Of a stretch of DNA of 64,000 nucleotides, positions 45,146 to 58,206 are shown piece after piece. The position numbers and the translations under genes were made by a program. Within the stretch, counting starts at the first letter, position 1, and each line of letters begins with the position of its first letter. The notes beneath the pieces are model-generated. The model searched no databases. It saw only the letters and a list, made by a program, of their open reading frames with translations, and was not told the DNA's origin. Origin of the DNA: Pyronema omphalodes (taxonomy: Eukaryota; Ascomycota; Pezizomycetes; Pezizales; Pyronemataceae). Where the stretch lies: positions 1,426,001 to 1,490,000 of the forward strand of contig JAJJXM010000002.1 in assembly GCA_024516155.1 (NCBI GenBank). Reading direction: 5' to 3'.

Positions 45146-46364
45146 AGTTCGCAGCGGAGTTTAAACACTCCGTAATCCTCTGTACTTTGGTATTTCCGGC
45201 ATCCGGCAGTCTAGGAGCCTGGGAGCCTGGGAGCCTGGGATAAGGTGTATGTTTGGGTGTCATGGACTAAGCTTCATTAGTTCCTTCTGTTGGTATCGTC
45301 ACTATCGTCACTATCGTGGTTGGAATTGTGCGGGAGCCTATGGGAGATGTGGTATCTACATAGTACTTGTTTGGTCTTCTGTTGCAGTTAGTATGGAAGG
45401 TATGTATAAAAGTTATATTTTTGTGATATGAAAGCTATATAATACCCCCCCCCCCTCCACCCCTCCACCCCGAGTCCCCAATCCCCAGATCTCAAAACCT
45501 CAAACCCCGTCCACAAACCCCATCCACAAACCCCACTCCCTTAAAAAAAACCCCCATTCCCTTAAAAAAAAAAAAAGAAAACAAGAATAAGCATATTCCA
45601 ATCCCAATCCCAATCCTGAATCCTAATCTCAATTTGGTATCATCATCTTTTTATCAAATATCTTCTTTATCAAATATCTTCCTATAGATTTTACAAATTC
45701 TACATACTTCATCTTGTTACAATTCTTAATACTTGAATGATTCTCCATTTTCCTTAGCAGCAAACTTTAATTCCCAGACTTCCATCCCCAAGCTTCCAAC
45801 CTTCCTAGACAACAGAACAGAAAAAAACAACAAAACAATAAAACCGAAAAAAACAGAGCGGCAGAAAAAAACAGAATCTCAAAGAAAAAGAACGCACAAA
45901 CGCACACAAACGCACAAAAAAGGCTAAAAAGGGTATATATATATATAACAACAAAAGACGCAAAAGACGCAAAAAGCAGCAAAAAAAGCACAACAAATCC
46001 CACCCATTTAAAGTTATCAAGTCGCCCAAGATCACAAAGAAAAAAAGCAAAAAGAAAAAAAAGAAAAGAAACACAAAGATACGAAATGTAAAAAAAGCAA
46101 AAAGATCCGCTATAAATACCCAAACAACCATAAAGAAAAAAAAGAAGGCCGCTATTTTAAATGGAAAAAACAAGAGAAAACAAGGTAAGCAAGGGAAGCA
46201 TAGCCAAAGACAAGCAAGACAAGCATATCCAAAGCCAGAAGCAAGCAAGCAAATATAATCGCAAAAAAAATAAAATAAAAAAAAACGAATTACAAGTTGC
46301 ATAGAAAAAAAAACAAGAAAAAAAAAAAAACAACCATCTTTTTTAATCTCCAATACTACTGATC

Positions 46365-49300
46365 TTACAAGTCCTCTGATGAAGCTATTACTGGGGCTGC
46401 AGTTACTATTGATGATGACGATGATGAGGAATCTCTTTCCTCAACTCTTGTTTCGAACTTCATCTCGCTCCTCGCCTGAGCTTCGGATGATACCGATACC
46501 TCCGGGAATTCCCTCTTTTCTCCTGAAATCTCGTCTTCTTTCCTAACCTGCATAACCGCTGCTGAGGATCCCTTTCTGGTGAATACAGCTCTCTCGGTAT
46601 CTTCTCCATCTACCTGTGCGTGTAAACCTTGAGCACCATCCTCAGGAACCTTCATTCTCTGTTTTAATCTTTCTTCCGCGGTAATAGCCGTCCATTCCGA
46701 ACCAAAGGTGATAACAGAAGCCTTCTTTCCATGCACTGTGAAACTACCAGGTACTCTAGGAAGGCCTTCATCTTCCTTTTTCTTTTCCTCTCCTGTTACG
46801 TCACCTGATTTTCCTCTGCGATGACCAAGTTTTTCCGTTTCTCGGAGGGTTCGTTGGAGCCCCCTACGTACCCTTGACTCTTTATCTTTCGTCTTAGACG
46901 ATTTGTCTTTCTTCGAACCGGACGAGGACTTCGCGGATCCCTGTTGTCCCGTTGTTCCGGCGGCCCATCCTTCTGCTCCCCCCGTCCATCCATCGGTTCC
47001 TTGCCCTTGCCCTTGCCCTTGTCCTTGTCCTTGTCCTTTCGTCGATCCGATGCCACCGCCTGGGGCTCCTGACGTCGTCCCGATGGTCTCGCCCTCGCTG
47101 TCGGAATCCCCGTGCTCAACAGAAGTGACAGAGGACAATGAGCGAGCAGGGGATACGCTTCTGTGGCTGTTACCAGTGCCGATAGATCTGTCATCACGCA
47201 TAACGCGTGCAGAAGATGAGCTTGGGGATCTATGGGGCGCTGATAAAGCTGACTCACGCCCTAACCGTTCAGAGGTTATTGATTGGTCTGCTGAGTTACC
47301 ACGTTTATGTTGCGAGGACTGAGAAGCAGTCTGCGATGTGGTTTGAGACAAGTTGTCATTGGGGTTGAAGTGTTCTTGGGTTGGTGTTAATCCGCCGGTA
47401 CCACTGCTGTTGCCAATGCCAGAGGTGCTGGATTCTGAAACAGGTGCTGCCGGTGTGGTGGGACGGGATGGTGCAGGAGATCGAGGAAGCAAGCTGGGGC
47501 CGGCGGTGGTGCCGAGGGATGATTCCGCAGCGATTCGTTTAGCTTGCTCCTTGGTGGATTTCCGTTCTTCTTCCAGGTCCAAGGCTAGGATGTCACGGTG
47601 ACATCGAAGTTTCCACATTTCCATTCTCACCCATTGGAGCTTAGCAGCTAGGGTAGCAGCGGCCATGACAACCTGCTCCCTAGTGCGGGGTTGTATGGGA
47701 GTCAGAATAGTAAGATGGCGTCCATTTCGAAGACATGTCTGGAGTTCCTTATTTGCTTGGGCGATTTTGTCTTCCGAGTCGAAAATCCTCTGTTCTACCA
47801 CTTCTCTTCTTGCGGCTGCGATTTCTGCGGCGAGTTTGACATCGATTCCACCACGAACTATGGATACCTCTCCCGTTGGTGTTATCACGGACGAGGCATT
47901 CGGGTTACCGGTGCCTTCCATTCTCCGCATGCCTCTAGCTCGCTGGCCGTCGTAGTTTCCGCCAACGACCCCCCGCATACGAACTCCTGCTGTCCGGAAT
48001 GTTGCTGCATAGTTGAGCTTTGCGAGCCAATCGTTCATATCGGCTTCAGAGTCGGCAATGAAGTATTCCTGGATGCCTCCGTGTCTGATGAAAGCAAAGG
48101 CATTCTTATGTTTCTTGTAACTCTTGTCCAATAGTGCAACAGCATCATCTGTAGAGATTTGAGCATCCGGTTTAAATTGTTCAAGCGGTGGCTTAAAAAC
48201 AACCGGAGTTCCTGTTCCTTGCTTATGATGAGTTTCGTACTGGTTTATCAAGCTTTTTACCCACGCAATATTCCGGAAGAAATAAAGCTGAGAACCTGTT
48301 AAAACTGCACCCCATTCTTGCCATGGACTTCTTGTCTTTTTTCGTTTTACTTCCTTTCGCCAGAGAAGACCAACTTTGGTAACCTTAATCTCAACAACTC
48401 CAGGGTCAGCTCCATCAGGATTTTCCATCGATTGCTGCGTCATGAATGCATCAGGCCGAGATCTGGCTGAAACGATCTGTAACACACCCGACCGAAAGAA
48501 TGCCTTGTGCAAAGCGCCCATATCAAGTCTAGAAGCAGTTCCAGAATAAGAGTAAGGATCCTCAAATTGCACAACATCCTTCAAACTAGCACGTAAGAGG
48601 TCGAGCTGATTTTCGATTATCAAGAGGTAAGGGTCGACTGGTTCTTTAATCCGTTTTCCGTCATTATGCGTAACAGCACGGTGAAAGAAGTTCTTTTTCG
48701 GGCGATGAGGAACGATCTTTTGGCCATTAATATCAAACTCATCTTCCAGACGAATGAAAGGTGTGTAGATAATATTAGCGTAGAAGCACTACACAGTCAG
48801 CTGACGTTGCGTGATATTTTGTGATTCCCCAACTCACCTCCAAAATGTCGGTTGAAATGCCCTCTTTATCAATCGCTCTACTGGTATTTTTGACATAATC
48901 CGCCTTTTGCATTTTATGTTTGTTATTTCTGTTGAAAAAGTCGGTGTGAAGCATAATCAACGAAAAAGCAATGTAATACGCCTGGTCTGAATAAAGTTAG
49001 CATGTTTTCCACCCCCCCACAGTTTGGTCGACGGCCTTACCCGAATCCTTGTAAATGAAAGGGTTGCATTCGTGGTATCGGTCAGCAAATGCCTGCAAAA
49101 CACGATCAATCTGCTGGGTTTCCGAAGGCAATTCGACTTCCATGAGTAGCTTCCTATAGCGCCAATCAGCGATCGGCTCCCTAGCACGCCGAAAAACATT
49201 ACGCACCTCAACGCCATATCCATGGGGTCGTCCGCAAACTGGAAAGTCTCCATGTACGATTTTAAAACCGCTAAATGGAAAGGATCTCCATTTCTAGCCA

Positions 49301-50675
49301 ATAGCGAAGCCACAACACTCTTGCTTAATGCCTCCAATAATTTCGACAAGTAAATCGGAGGCGTGTCTGTATCGTTTCGTTCCGGAATAAATATTTCCCT
49401 AGATGCTTTTCCGGAAGCAGGCGCCGAAAATGCAAGGTGAGGTTGAGGTGATGCCGACCGCGCTGAATCGCTTTCCCGTCGTATCCGGTTCAAAAAGGAA
49501 TTTCCAAGACTATTTCTTCCACCATTTTCCAGAGAAGACAAGGTCGAACTACGACCTCTTGTGCGCCGTATACTATCAGCTCTCTGTACTGGTGATCCTG
49601 GTGTTCCGTTGCTCGAGTGTCCTGAAATGGCTGATGTTATTGAATTTGATCGAAGTACTGGTGTTCCTGGACCGAACATGCCTATTGACGCCGCCGCAAG
49701 AGCTGCTGTTGTAGGTTTTTCGTAACCACTAATGCTGGGGCTCATGGATGCTGATCGTACTGATATCATGGAATGTCTGCGAAGACTTTGGCCGCGGTCG
49801 GAACGAGGGGTCGAGGAGACATCGGAGGAGGGTCTATCGGAGGGTCTATCTGGGAGCGGAAACAGTGGGGTATCTTTCTTCCTTCGGCGGGGCAATCTGA
49901 AGAAGGTAGTTGTAGTTGTTTGTGTCGTGGTTGTTGTAGTGGTGTGGTATGCGATAGTCTGGTCGCCGGAGCTTGCGGTGGATCGAGAGGATTCGGAAAG
50001 CCTGGGATGAGGTAAAGGTAATGAAGAACCATGCTCGTCGTATGCTGGTGGTTCCGCCAACAATGATGATGTCGACGGAGCCTCAAGCCGAGCAGGTTGA
50101 TCAAAGGTAGTTCGTCCTAGTCGTAACATAGATCCATTCCTACTGGATAGCTGACTCCGTTTAGTAGACAGTGAACTGCGCTGTGATATAGATGTAGCTG
50201 AGGTTTGCGGTCTCTCCTCCTTCTTGCGCCACAAGCGCATTGTATTCGAGCGCCGGGGCTGGTGGAAGTTACTCATGTCGATTACGTCGTTCGCAGGATC
50301 AGTCGTAATGATAGCGGGCGGATCTTGAGTATGAGAGGGTATAGGTGGAGGATTGTGATCCCGGACTTTGAGAGCCAACGCGGAGTCAGACGCATTTCTA
50401 AATCGCGACAGGACGGATCGAGGATTTGGCTTTGCCTGTGGGGGTGTCGGAGGAGGATTTTCTATATTGATTTTAATTTGGGTGTCTTGTTCAGCAGAAG
50501 ATTGAGGTCTCTGATTTGCGGCCACAGCGGCAGTTATTGTAGCAGGGTCAGGCAATGGGGGATGTTGTCGCGGGATCTGTTCGCTGGAGCGGGCTTGGGA
50601 GAGGGCTCTGATAGCATCCAGACTTCGTCGGGCTCGTAGGTCGGTGTCACTCTTCCTTTGATTTCGCTTGAACAT
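46365..50675 (-). CDS. ARF guanine-nucleotide exchange factor, Sec7 plus PH domain (Syt1-like)
   Basis: Four exons on the minus strand: 50675-49207, 49153-49041, 48986-48838 and 48788-46365, giving 1384 aa. The N-terminal 400 residues are Ser/Pro/Thr-rich and disordered. The Sec7 domain spans roughly residues 415-600 and is interrupted by three introns. It includes ELPSETQQIDRVLQAFADRY, where E501 is the catalytic glutamic finger, and QAYYIAFSLIMLHTDFFNR. A PH domain follows at about 705-840 (VGLLWRKEV...WQEWGAVLTGSQLYFFRN...DMNDWLAKLNYA). A coiled coil and a long Ser/Gly/Gln-rich tail complete the protein. Sec7 proteins load GTP onto ARF GTPases, and the PH domain should bind phosphoinositides. 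The order Sec7-PH fits fungal Syt1-like GEFs of Golgi/endosomal traffic. The residue numbers are approximate except for E501. Confidence 0.93.
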
Positions 50676-53248
50676 GGCTCACACTGTTTCGAAGAAGGGC
50701 GACAATAAGTAGTATAATTGCGAAGGAGACGAGAGAGGAAAAAGAGAGGCCGTGTGGAGGAAGGCGACAAGACAAAGAGGGGAGGGGGGGGGGGGGGTGT
50801 GGTTGGATGTGACAGAATAGTAAAATTGGAGCACCGGCAATAATAGTGAGTAGTAGTGGTAGTAGTTGGATGAACGAGGGCTGCGGAAGGTGCTTTGGCG
50901 AAGGTCGCGGAAATGGATCTGGAGATTTCTGGGGTGGGGGTGGGAGGAGGAGGAGGAAGATGATGAGGAGGAGGTTCTGTCGCATCAATCCTGGGTCATT
51001 CCAATTCGCGGGCTTCACATCGGCGAAAGATTGAGATACCGGGAAAGGGAGTTGATGAGGGTTTGCGAGTTGAACGAGGGACGGTATGTCATCGAGAGAG
51101 GACAGGTTTGAGTACGGGAGGGGGGGGGGGGGGGGGGGTGAGTGCGAGTAGGAGTGGTCGCGATCCACTTGTAATATTGGCGCAGTTAAAGCGTCGAAGT
51201 TTTGACGGACAATCTAGAATCAATCGAGCGTCTAGACGACGGAACGGTGTAACAGGAAGATGTAATTATACCAAAGGTTGAAAACGGGATGGTGCGTGGT
51301 GAAGTTTTGGGGGTTAGGAGATGGGGGGAGGGGGGGGGGGGGGGTTTAGGAGATGGGAGATGGGGAGGGGGGGAGGTGGTGGTGATGATGAATTGGGGGG
51401 GAGCTTGCTTTTGGACGTGGTGGTGCTGATGCTTATGCTTATGCTGATGCTGCTGGTGCTGGTGGCATACTTTGGTACCTCTGTCGCTCCTGCTGCTGCT
51501 GCTGCTGCTGCTAGAAATGTTACTGCTGCTTCTGCTCCTTCTGGCTCCTTCGCTCCCTCGGCTTCCCGCGCTGCTCTCTCTCGCAAACGGAATAGCTGAC
51601 GAAGCCGGTTCTGGCAGCTTTTGAGAACCTTGGTGCTACTGGCGATACTAGAGCAGAATGGGGTTCGCTCGGCTCTTTGGGGGATGGGGGAGGGAGGGGG
51701 GGGGGGGTGGGAGAGAGAGAGCAAGGAAATGGGATTCGACAAATGCTAAGAAGCTAACGTAGTAACGAACGAGACGAGGACAGTAAAAGCGGCGGTGTAA
51801 AAGTTGTGGAGGAGGATAAGAAGGAGGAGGGAGTAGTGATAGTGGTGGTGGTGGCGTTATTAGGAGCAGGAGGGATCCTACATGCGATCTTTTTTGTTTT
51901 ATTTTGTTTACTCATCAATCTTGTATGTGTACATATAGGCAGGTGCAGTACGAATCCCAAATCCCGAATTCCGAATCCCAAATCTTGAATCCTGAATCCC
52001 AAATCCCAGAAAACTCCCCAAAAAATACGTAAGCTTGCACAAGCATATCAACAACTTATTTTAGATCCTCCACATGACGTGTAAGTGAGTTCAAATTATA
52101 CTTTCTCTAATCCTGTCTTGTACATACACATACATATAAGCTTAAAATCTCCTGCAGGCCGGGTGAACCAGAGAAAACCTACATACATATACATACATAG
52201 AGCCCTGGTAGTTCGACTGTAGTTTATATCGGGCCGTGTGCGAAATCCACAGCCTGCATGATATGATATGTACCAGGAGACGATCGGGCACCAGCGGGTA
52301 TGTACCAGTGAAACCTTGGAATTTTTAAGATACTTGGGATCTTTGGGATCTTTGGGATCTTTGCGAGCTATGTACATATTACACCATAACCGCTTATATA
52401 CTACTGTATGCATAAGAACGGACCAGTCGGCACTGGGCAGACATGATCGTACATCAGCACTACGCCCTATATCAAGTCCACATATGTATGCCACCATACA
52501 GTTAGGTACATATTCGACATATTCAACATGTTCGACATATCGCAGTCACACCTCACACACTATCACCTCACCTCGTGACCAAAAAAAAAAAAAAAAAAAA
52601 TAGAAAAAAAACCAGATGTTCACCAGAACTAGAACAAGAACTAGAACTAGAACCATTATTATTTTCCTCTGAATATTTTTTAGGTTGACTTTATTTAATC
52701 CTCCATTTCACGGGGAGGAGGGGGGGGGGGGGTTGTTTTTGTTATGTTTTTGTTGTAAGTACGCGTATGTACATACTACATACAGTTATACTGCTGTTAT
52801 ATGTAGATGTAGATGTAGATATAGATATAGATAGATATAAATGTAGATATAGATATAAATAGATATAAAGATAACCAATGATCGATCGATCGATCGATAA
52901 CTCTAAAGTTTAAAGTTTAAAGTTTTCAATCCAAAATCCAAAATTCCAGCTTTCACCTAGCCTTTCACCTAGCCCTTCACCTTTCACCTAGCCTTCCATC
53001 TTCCACCTTTCACCTTCCACCTTTCACCTTTCACCTTTCACCTTGCATCTTTCACCATACATAGGCCTGCCTACTTATCAAGATCGTTAGTTTTGCGTGC
53101 ATGGATTATTACCCCCAACCCCCAACCCCCAACCCCCGACCCAAGGTCCAAGGCTCACCCCGTCATGCTGGGTGTTTATTTATTGATTCCGTATATAGGT
53201 TGTATTGATATATTGTAATCTGGAGGTATGTATGTATGTATGTATGTA

Positions 53249-53328
53249 CGAGGTGCTGGACAAAAGTGACCGTCACCCCGCGCGGCGCTTAGCACAGAAA
53301 AGTGACGGTCACTTTTGTCACGGTACCG
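53249..53328. mobile_element. 80-bp fold-back element inserted in a TATG microsatellite
   Basis: An 18-bp perfect inverted repeat, GACAAAAGTGACCGTCAC and its complement, flanks a 25-bp GC-rich loop. The unit sits between two (TATG)n tracts with TA on both sides, as if it had inserted into one microsatellite. The ends resemble those of Tc1/mariner-like MITEs. It is the only GC-rich word in the surrounding hundreds of bases. Confidence 0.6.
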
Positions 53329-53375
53329 TATGTATGTATGTATGTATGTATGTATGTATGCTTGGACAGTAGTAT

Positions 53376-53488
53376 AGACAGCATAGACAGCATAGACAGC
53401 ATAGACAGCATAGACAGCATAGACAGCATAGACAGCATAGACAGCATAGACAGCATAGACAGCATAGACAGCAGGGACAGCATAGACA
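53376..53488. repeat. 9-bp tandem array, unit ACAGCATAG, about 12 copies
   Basis: The array is perfect apart from one GGG change near the right end. The period of nine keeps Ile-Asp-Ser (plus) and Met-Leu-Ser (minus) frames open, which are artefacts. Confidence 0.95.
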
Positions 53489-53639
53489 GTACTAGAGTTG
53501 CATAAACAGTAGCATGAACAGTAGCATGGAATTAAAGGTATATTACGTATCTCCTATAACAATCCCCCTCTACAGAACATATTTACCATAATTGATGATT
53601 GCCGGTGATGGTGATTAATCGGTACCCATCAAACTGATC

Positions 53640-53718
53640 AACTAGTCAACCGATCAACCTATCAACCAGTCAACCTATCAACCTATCAACCAATCAACCA
53701 ATCAACCGATCAAGCTGT
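53640..53718. repeat. decamer array, unit ATCAACCNGT/ATCAACCTAT
   Basis: About eight imperfect 10-bp units of (A/G)TCAACC followed by three to four variable bases. A decayed minisatellite with no coding meaning. Confidence 0.85.
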
Positions 53719-53874
53719 GACCCATCAAGCCGCAACAAACAGTGCATTTTTCTAGCATCTCTTCTTAGAAACATTTCGATTGTTTATACCGATTTCTTTT
53801 CATACGTACTATAACGTCACTTCTCATTTTGGAAACCGAAAGAACCTGTAATGTATGTTATGTTGTAGTATAGG

Positions 53875-53938
53875 TATGGTGTAGGTATGGTGTAGGTATG
53901 GTGTAGGTATGGTGTAGGTATGGTGTAGGTATGGTGTA
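53875..53938. repeat. 11-bp tandem array, unit GGTATGGTGTA, about six copies
   Basis: Perfect copies are followed directly by TCCTTATCCTTATCC hexamers to about 53970. A simple minisatellite. Confidence 0.95.
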
Positions 53939-56900
53939 GTATCCTTATTCTTATCCTTATCCTTATCCTTGGAGTTAGAGTACAGTAGCATAGCATAGCA
54001 TAGTGGAGAAGTACAACTTGCCATATACATCAACTAATAACTTCTCCGTATCTAATGTATATAAATGGGATCTATAAAAAATTCAAATATCACATGCCAC
54101 AGATTACAACTCAAAAAAACAAAACAACAAAACACAACACTCAAAATTTCAAAAGTCGCAAATCACAAGTCACAAGTTTCAAGTCACAAGTTTCAACACC
54201 CTAGATCATACTATAGCTATCAATAACCAAACTATTCTTCAAGTCTTCGATTTCTAAGATAGTTATATCATTCGTAATTTACTAGTCAACAACCAGCTGT
54301 TGGGGATTAATAAATATGCATTATTGTTTAACGGCTTGGGGATTGTTGTGGCGGGGATTTAGATGTAGATGTAGATGTAGATGTAAATTTTAGTACATCA
54401 CAGGCGATGTCATCTTTAAACCTTTGCTTCGTGTATTACAACTTTCGTCGGCTTTTGTACTTGCTGTGAATCGTGGGGTGGTAACTTTACTGTAGCGTAT
54501 TGTAGCGTATTGTAGCGTATTGCAGTGTAGCATACCATAGTTTATGCTGCTACCATCAACACGAGTCCACGACAGTAGATAGTACCTCTTATATATCCCG
54601 AAATCCGAATGCTGGTATCATAATACCACAATCGATAGCATCTACCATGATAATATAACACATATACATTGATAGGCTATAATGTATGTATGCTTCTATT
54701 TCATCTATTTCATTTATGAGTATTGAACATTGAAGGTTCTCATGGGTACAATTTAAGTGTTTATACTTTTTAGTCTCTGTTCTCTTTATAGTCAGCTGTA
54801 GGATATTTCTGACATTGTATATCCCAGGTTTTAGATGCGGTCACAGTATAAACATAGCCAATACTCAGTATTCAGTATTCAATATTTGTATCAAATGATA
54901 AACTACACAATACATAATGCACATTCAGTCTCTATCTAGTCCGTGACTTTAGAAACGGTTTCCAATTGCAATAAGCACATCTGTACAATAATCAAATAAA
55001 TTTCTTTTTTTTAAAAAAAAAAATCAATGCCCTCTCCATCATTTCCATCATTTCCTTCGTTCCCTTCGTTCCCTTCATTTCATTTCCATTATCCCATCTT
55101 TCAATTCCTCCATATTACATTCCCACCATCACAGACTAACATTCCATATTCCCCCCAAACAAAGCTCCAAGCCTCCCCATCTCCCATCTCCCTTTCCCAT
55201 CTCCTATTCTCTTCCTTCTTCCCTCCCCTCTACAAAACCCCCCATCCCAATCTCAATCCACCATCAATCTACTGTACCTCAAAGCCATAACGCACTAACA
55301 ATAACACTAGCAACCAACGCTAACAATCCACCCTAAGAATCTAAAAATATCCCCCCCCCCCTGTACCCCAGCAGCGGCCAGCCAGCTAAAGCTTACACCA
55401 GGCCCCAGGCTCCAGGGTCCCTCCCCTCGGCGTGCGGCTTGCGCGGGATTTCTTCTTCTTCTTCCTGGGCCTCGCGACTTGCGATTTGGGATTCGAGATT
55501 TGAGGTTTGGGATTTGGGATTCGAGGTTTGCATGGTATTGCTTGGTATTACTTGGTATTGCTTGGTATGCTTGTATATTCGATATATACAGGGGTTATGG
55601 GTTATGGGTTATGGGTTATGGGTTATGGGTGCTGTAGGTTATAGCAGCTGGCTTCGTATCTGAAATCTTTAGGTACGCAGGTCCTTGGGGCTTCAGCATC
55701 TTGGAACTTCAGCATTTTAGAACTCCAGCAGGATATATACATAGAATCGTGACGTAGAGTGATGGATAGTGGTGGATTTATGGAGATTAGATTTGATGTT
55801 ACGGATTTCGCGATTGGGTTAGATGTGAGGATTTGAAGATAGATTTAAAGATTCAACTTTTTGCTCCCCACAATACCAACCGAGTCCAGAGGGAATCTAC
55901 ATACAGGTAACCGTGACAGAGTGACAGAATGACAGAGTAACAGAGTGCCATAGTTACAGTTATATTTCTAGTTATAGCGGCATACATACGTAACCCACAA
56001 TACACTACATACAATGCGGGGTCGACTAATGTCCTAAGCGATCGAAGTTACATTTTTACATAGCGGGGACGTAAACGGGGAACTACAGTACATATCCCTA
56101 TCACCGTATGTAGTATTGGCATTTATGAGCTCATATCTGATATCTGATATCTGATATCTTACATTACATCTTACATCTTACTCAGCCTACCAGCCTACCA
56201 GCCTACCATACGATCAGCCTACCATACGATCAGCCAGGCGCGGGTGAACGGTGAACGGTGGACGGTGGGCGGTGAACTCGACTGGTTTTATATATTTTAT
56301 ATATTCATACATAGATGATTTTGCTTTACTTTTTTGTTTTACTTTGCTTTTTATGTTACTTTGCTTTGTTTTTTACAGATAACATATATACCGGCCAGGA
56401 ATCTCTATACGGCTAGCTGTAGGGATATAACTCAAAAAAAACCAATTGGATTATACATATGTTTTTCTTGTCTTGGTTATACCATAACCCCGCTTTTCAG
56501 TATTTCAACCTTTAACTTGCAACTTGCGTCTATTTCGCGCGTGCTGTGCTGTGCTAAGGTGAGGTGAGGGGTATACGGTGCTACGGTGCTACGGTGCTAC
56601 GGTAACGGTGCTACGGTCGTCGGTGCCCATACGGTGCTACCAGATATCGGCAAGTTGTCGGCTTCTTACAAATCCCGTGGTACAGCGCGGGGGAGCACAG
56701 AGGGTCGGAAAAACGGAGCCAAGGAATTGGAAGTATGTATCACCAAGACCCGAGAGCAGCGAAGTACAATCGTGTATGTAGTCTTGAGTGTTTTGTTGTA
56801 CATACATGCTACATACTCGGGTAAATACATATGGTGCCTATACCTCATGCGCATCTTAGCGCATCGGTAATCTTGGTTTGGCGCCATCTGACTGAATGTA

Positions 56901-57478
56901 CATAAAGGTTTTTGGGCACGGATTTCAAGTTTCCAGATATATCCGTACGTATGATGGTTTAATGTTTCCAATTGTTTCATGTTTCATAAGTTTGACAGAA
57001 TACACGAAGCGGGACCCGGAAGTTTGACACTTGTTGGGAGCGGATTTCCGTGGTCTGGTCCGAGGGTTTTTGTTTTCTAGAAGGGGACCCTGCGTGACAT
57101 TTCCGGGTTGTGGGTTCGGTCACGCTTTGTCATTCGCCTCATTCGCCACTCGTATCGATTTTTTAAGGATGCTAGATATCGTCATATAAGCGAGGCAGGG
57201 GCCCTGCCGGTGAAAACTCCGTCCTTCGGTGATTTATCAGTTGACAGCTGTGGAACCAACCCAGGACCATGGAATGCTTTGTGAATCTTTGAAGTGAAAC
57301 TGAAATCATTCGCTTAAAATTCGAAACCAAAGTAAAAAAATCAAAATCAAAATCAAAATCCGGATATCCAATGCCCGGCCCCACCCAGCCTGGTCCAGCC
57401 GAACGCAGTGAAGTCCCACTCGTCATAATCTTTAGCTCCGTCCGCCGTAGATTTACCCTCAACACCTCTTAACTTCCC

Positions 57479-58206
57479 TCAGCTTCCCTCACCCTTCAAC
57501 CCCGCCTCGGTTTCTACCCCCTCCATAGGCTCCCCTACCTCTTCAACACCCCCTTTCTCAATCACCCGAGCCTTCTCTCTTAGAATCTCCCCAACAATTG
57601 TTGCATCCTCATCGGCCTTGGGATTTCCACCCTCGAATCCACCACCGAGCTGGCCAAATATCCAAGCTTCTTTCATAGAACGGGTTAGGGCGAGGAGATC
57701 TTCGGCGGCTCGGATCATTGATGAGGCATGGGTCTCAATTTGAAAGGTTTCGGAGGCGGAGATGGTGCGATCTTTGTTTCCGACCTAAGAAGGTTAGCTG
57801 ATGAAGAGAGGGAGTGTCCGGCTTGGAGAGAGTGGATGAAAGGAGCGTGTGGTTGAGTGTCTTGAGATGGAGGAACATGGAGGTAGAGTAGAGAATGTGG
57901 CAAGGGTAAAGCAGGTAGAAGCTATAAAGACTTCCATAGGATTCAGCAGTAGCATTGAGAAGCTACAAGCGAAGTATGGAGTACGTCGTAGGAGATCAAG
58001 ATAGGGAGGCTTACAGGAGCCAGCTGTGCAATAGCTTCAAACCTAGTGAGTAAGGTTGACATATTCGTATTTACTCGTGCTATTTCCTCGTTTAATCAGT
58101 ATTTTGTTCCCGGAATTTACCATCCTCTTTATCGGCATGCCTCTCTTCGAGACAAAGAGTTCCCACCTTGTAACGCACGGTATCCGGCGTTGGGATCTGA
58201 GCTCAT
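57479..58206 (-). CDS. MED22: Mediator subunit 22 (Srb6)
   Basis: Exons 58206-58167, 58079-58015 and 57784-57479 on the minus strand give 136 aa. The protein reads MSSDPNAGYRALQ, then STLLTRFEAIAQLAP, VGNKDRTISASETFQIETHA and the diagnostic IRAAEDLLALTRSMKEAWIF, as in the Surf5/Med22 family, followed by an acidic C-terminal tail. Med22 is a small helical subunit of the Mediator head, paired with Med11, and is needed for RNA polymerase II transcription. The second intron is 230 nt, longer than its neighbours. The first exon is short but the frame closes and an N-terminus of this kind is usual in the family. The C-terminal extension after FGQLGGGF is Glu/Gly-rich. Confidence 0.92.

Larger units (their letters stand above)
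43841..46364. other. gene-free region with repeats, 3' flank of the ARF-GEF gene
   Basis: Contents are ATGATAAATGATGAATG words near 44110-44190, a transposon-like fragment (44247-44456), a CT-rich stretch at 44460-44700 that makes a false 168-codon frame, an 11-bp array (45019-45145), C/A homopolymers near 45445-45575, and a 600-bp A-rich, T-poor stretch (45730-46340), which would be U-rich in the ARF-GEF transcript if transcribed. Confidence 0.5.
50676..57478. other. gene-poor region of satellites and homopolymer tracts
   Basis: About 6.8 kb without a supported gene. Poly-G runs of about 10-18 occur near 50786, 51121, 51332, 51700 and 52722, and a poly-A run near 52580. Trinucleotide CTG repeats lie near 51490, TAGATG/ATAGAT repeats at 52800-52870, CACCTTTCACCTT repeats at 52965-53050, and several minisatellites are listed separately. 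GGGTTAT heptamers lie at 55592-55627, and CTACGGTG words at 56578-56640. The left end holds the ARF-GEF promoter. Confidence 0.55.

Noticed and set aside
45767..46353. Phe/Leu-rich minus frames, possible membrane protein
   Set aside because: They are the complement of an A-rich stretch. The Phe/Cys/Leu runs are composition artefacts.
46903..47322. Plus-strand frame antisense to the ARF-GEF tail
   Set aside because: It is a shadow of the Gly/Gln repeats in the sense gene.
51314..51742. 142-codon minus frame with Pro and Ser/Ile runs
   Set aside because: It spans poly-G tracts and CTG/ATG simple repeats, with no recognisable domain.
53289..53505. Met-Leu-Ser and Ile-Asp-Ser repeat frames
   Set aside because: They are translations of the 9-bp ACAGCATAG array.
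55592..55627. Telomere-like repeat
   Set aside because: The unit is GGGTTAT, not TTAGGG, and occurs in only about five copies within other simple repeats.
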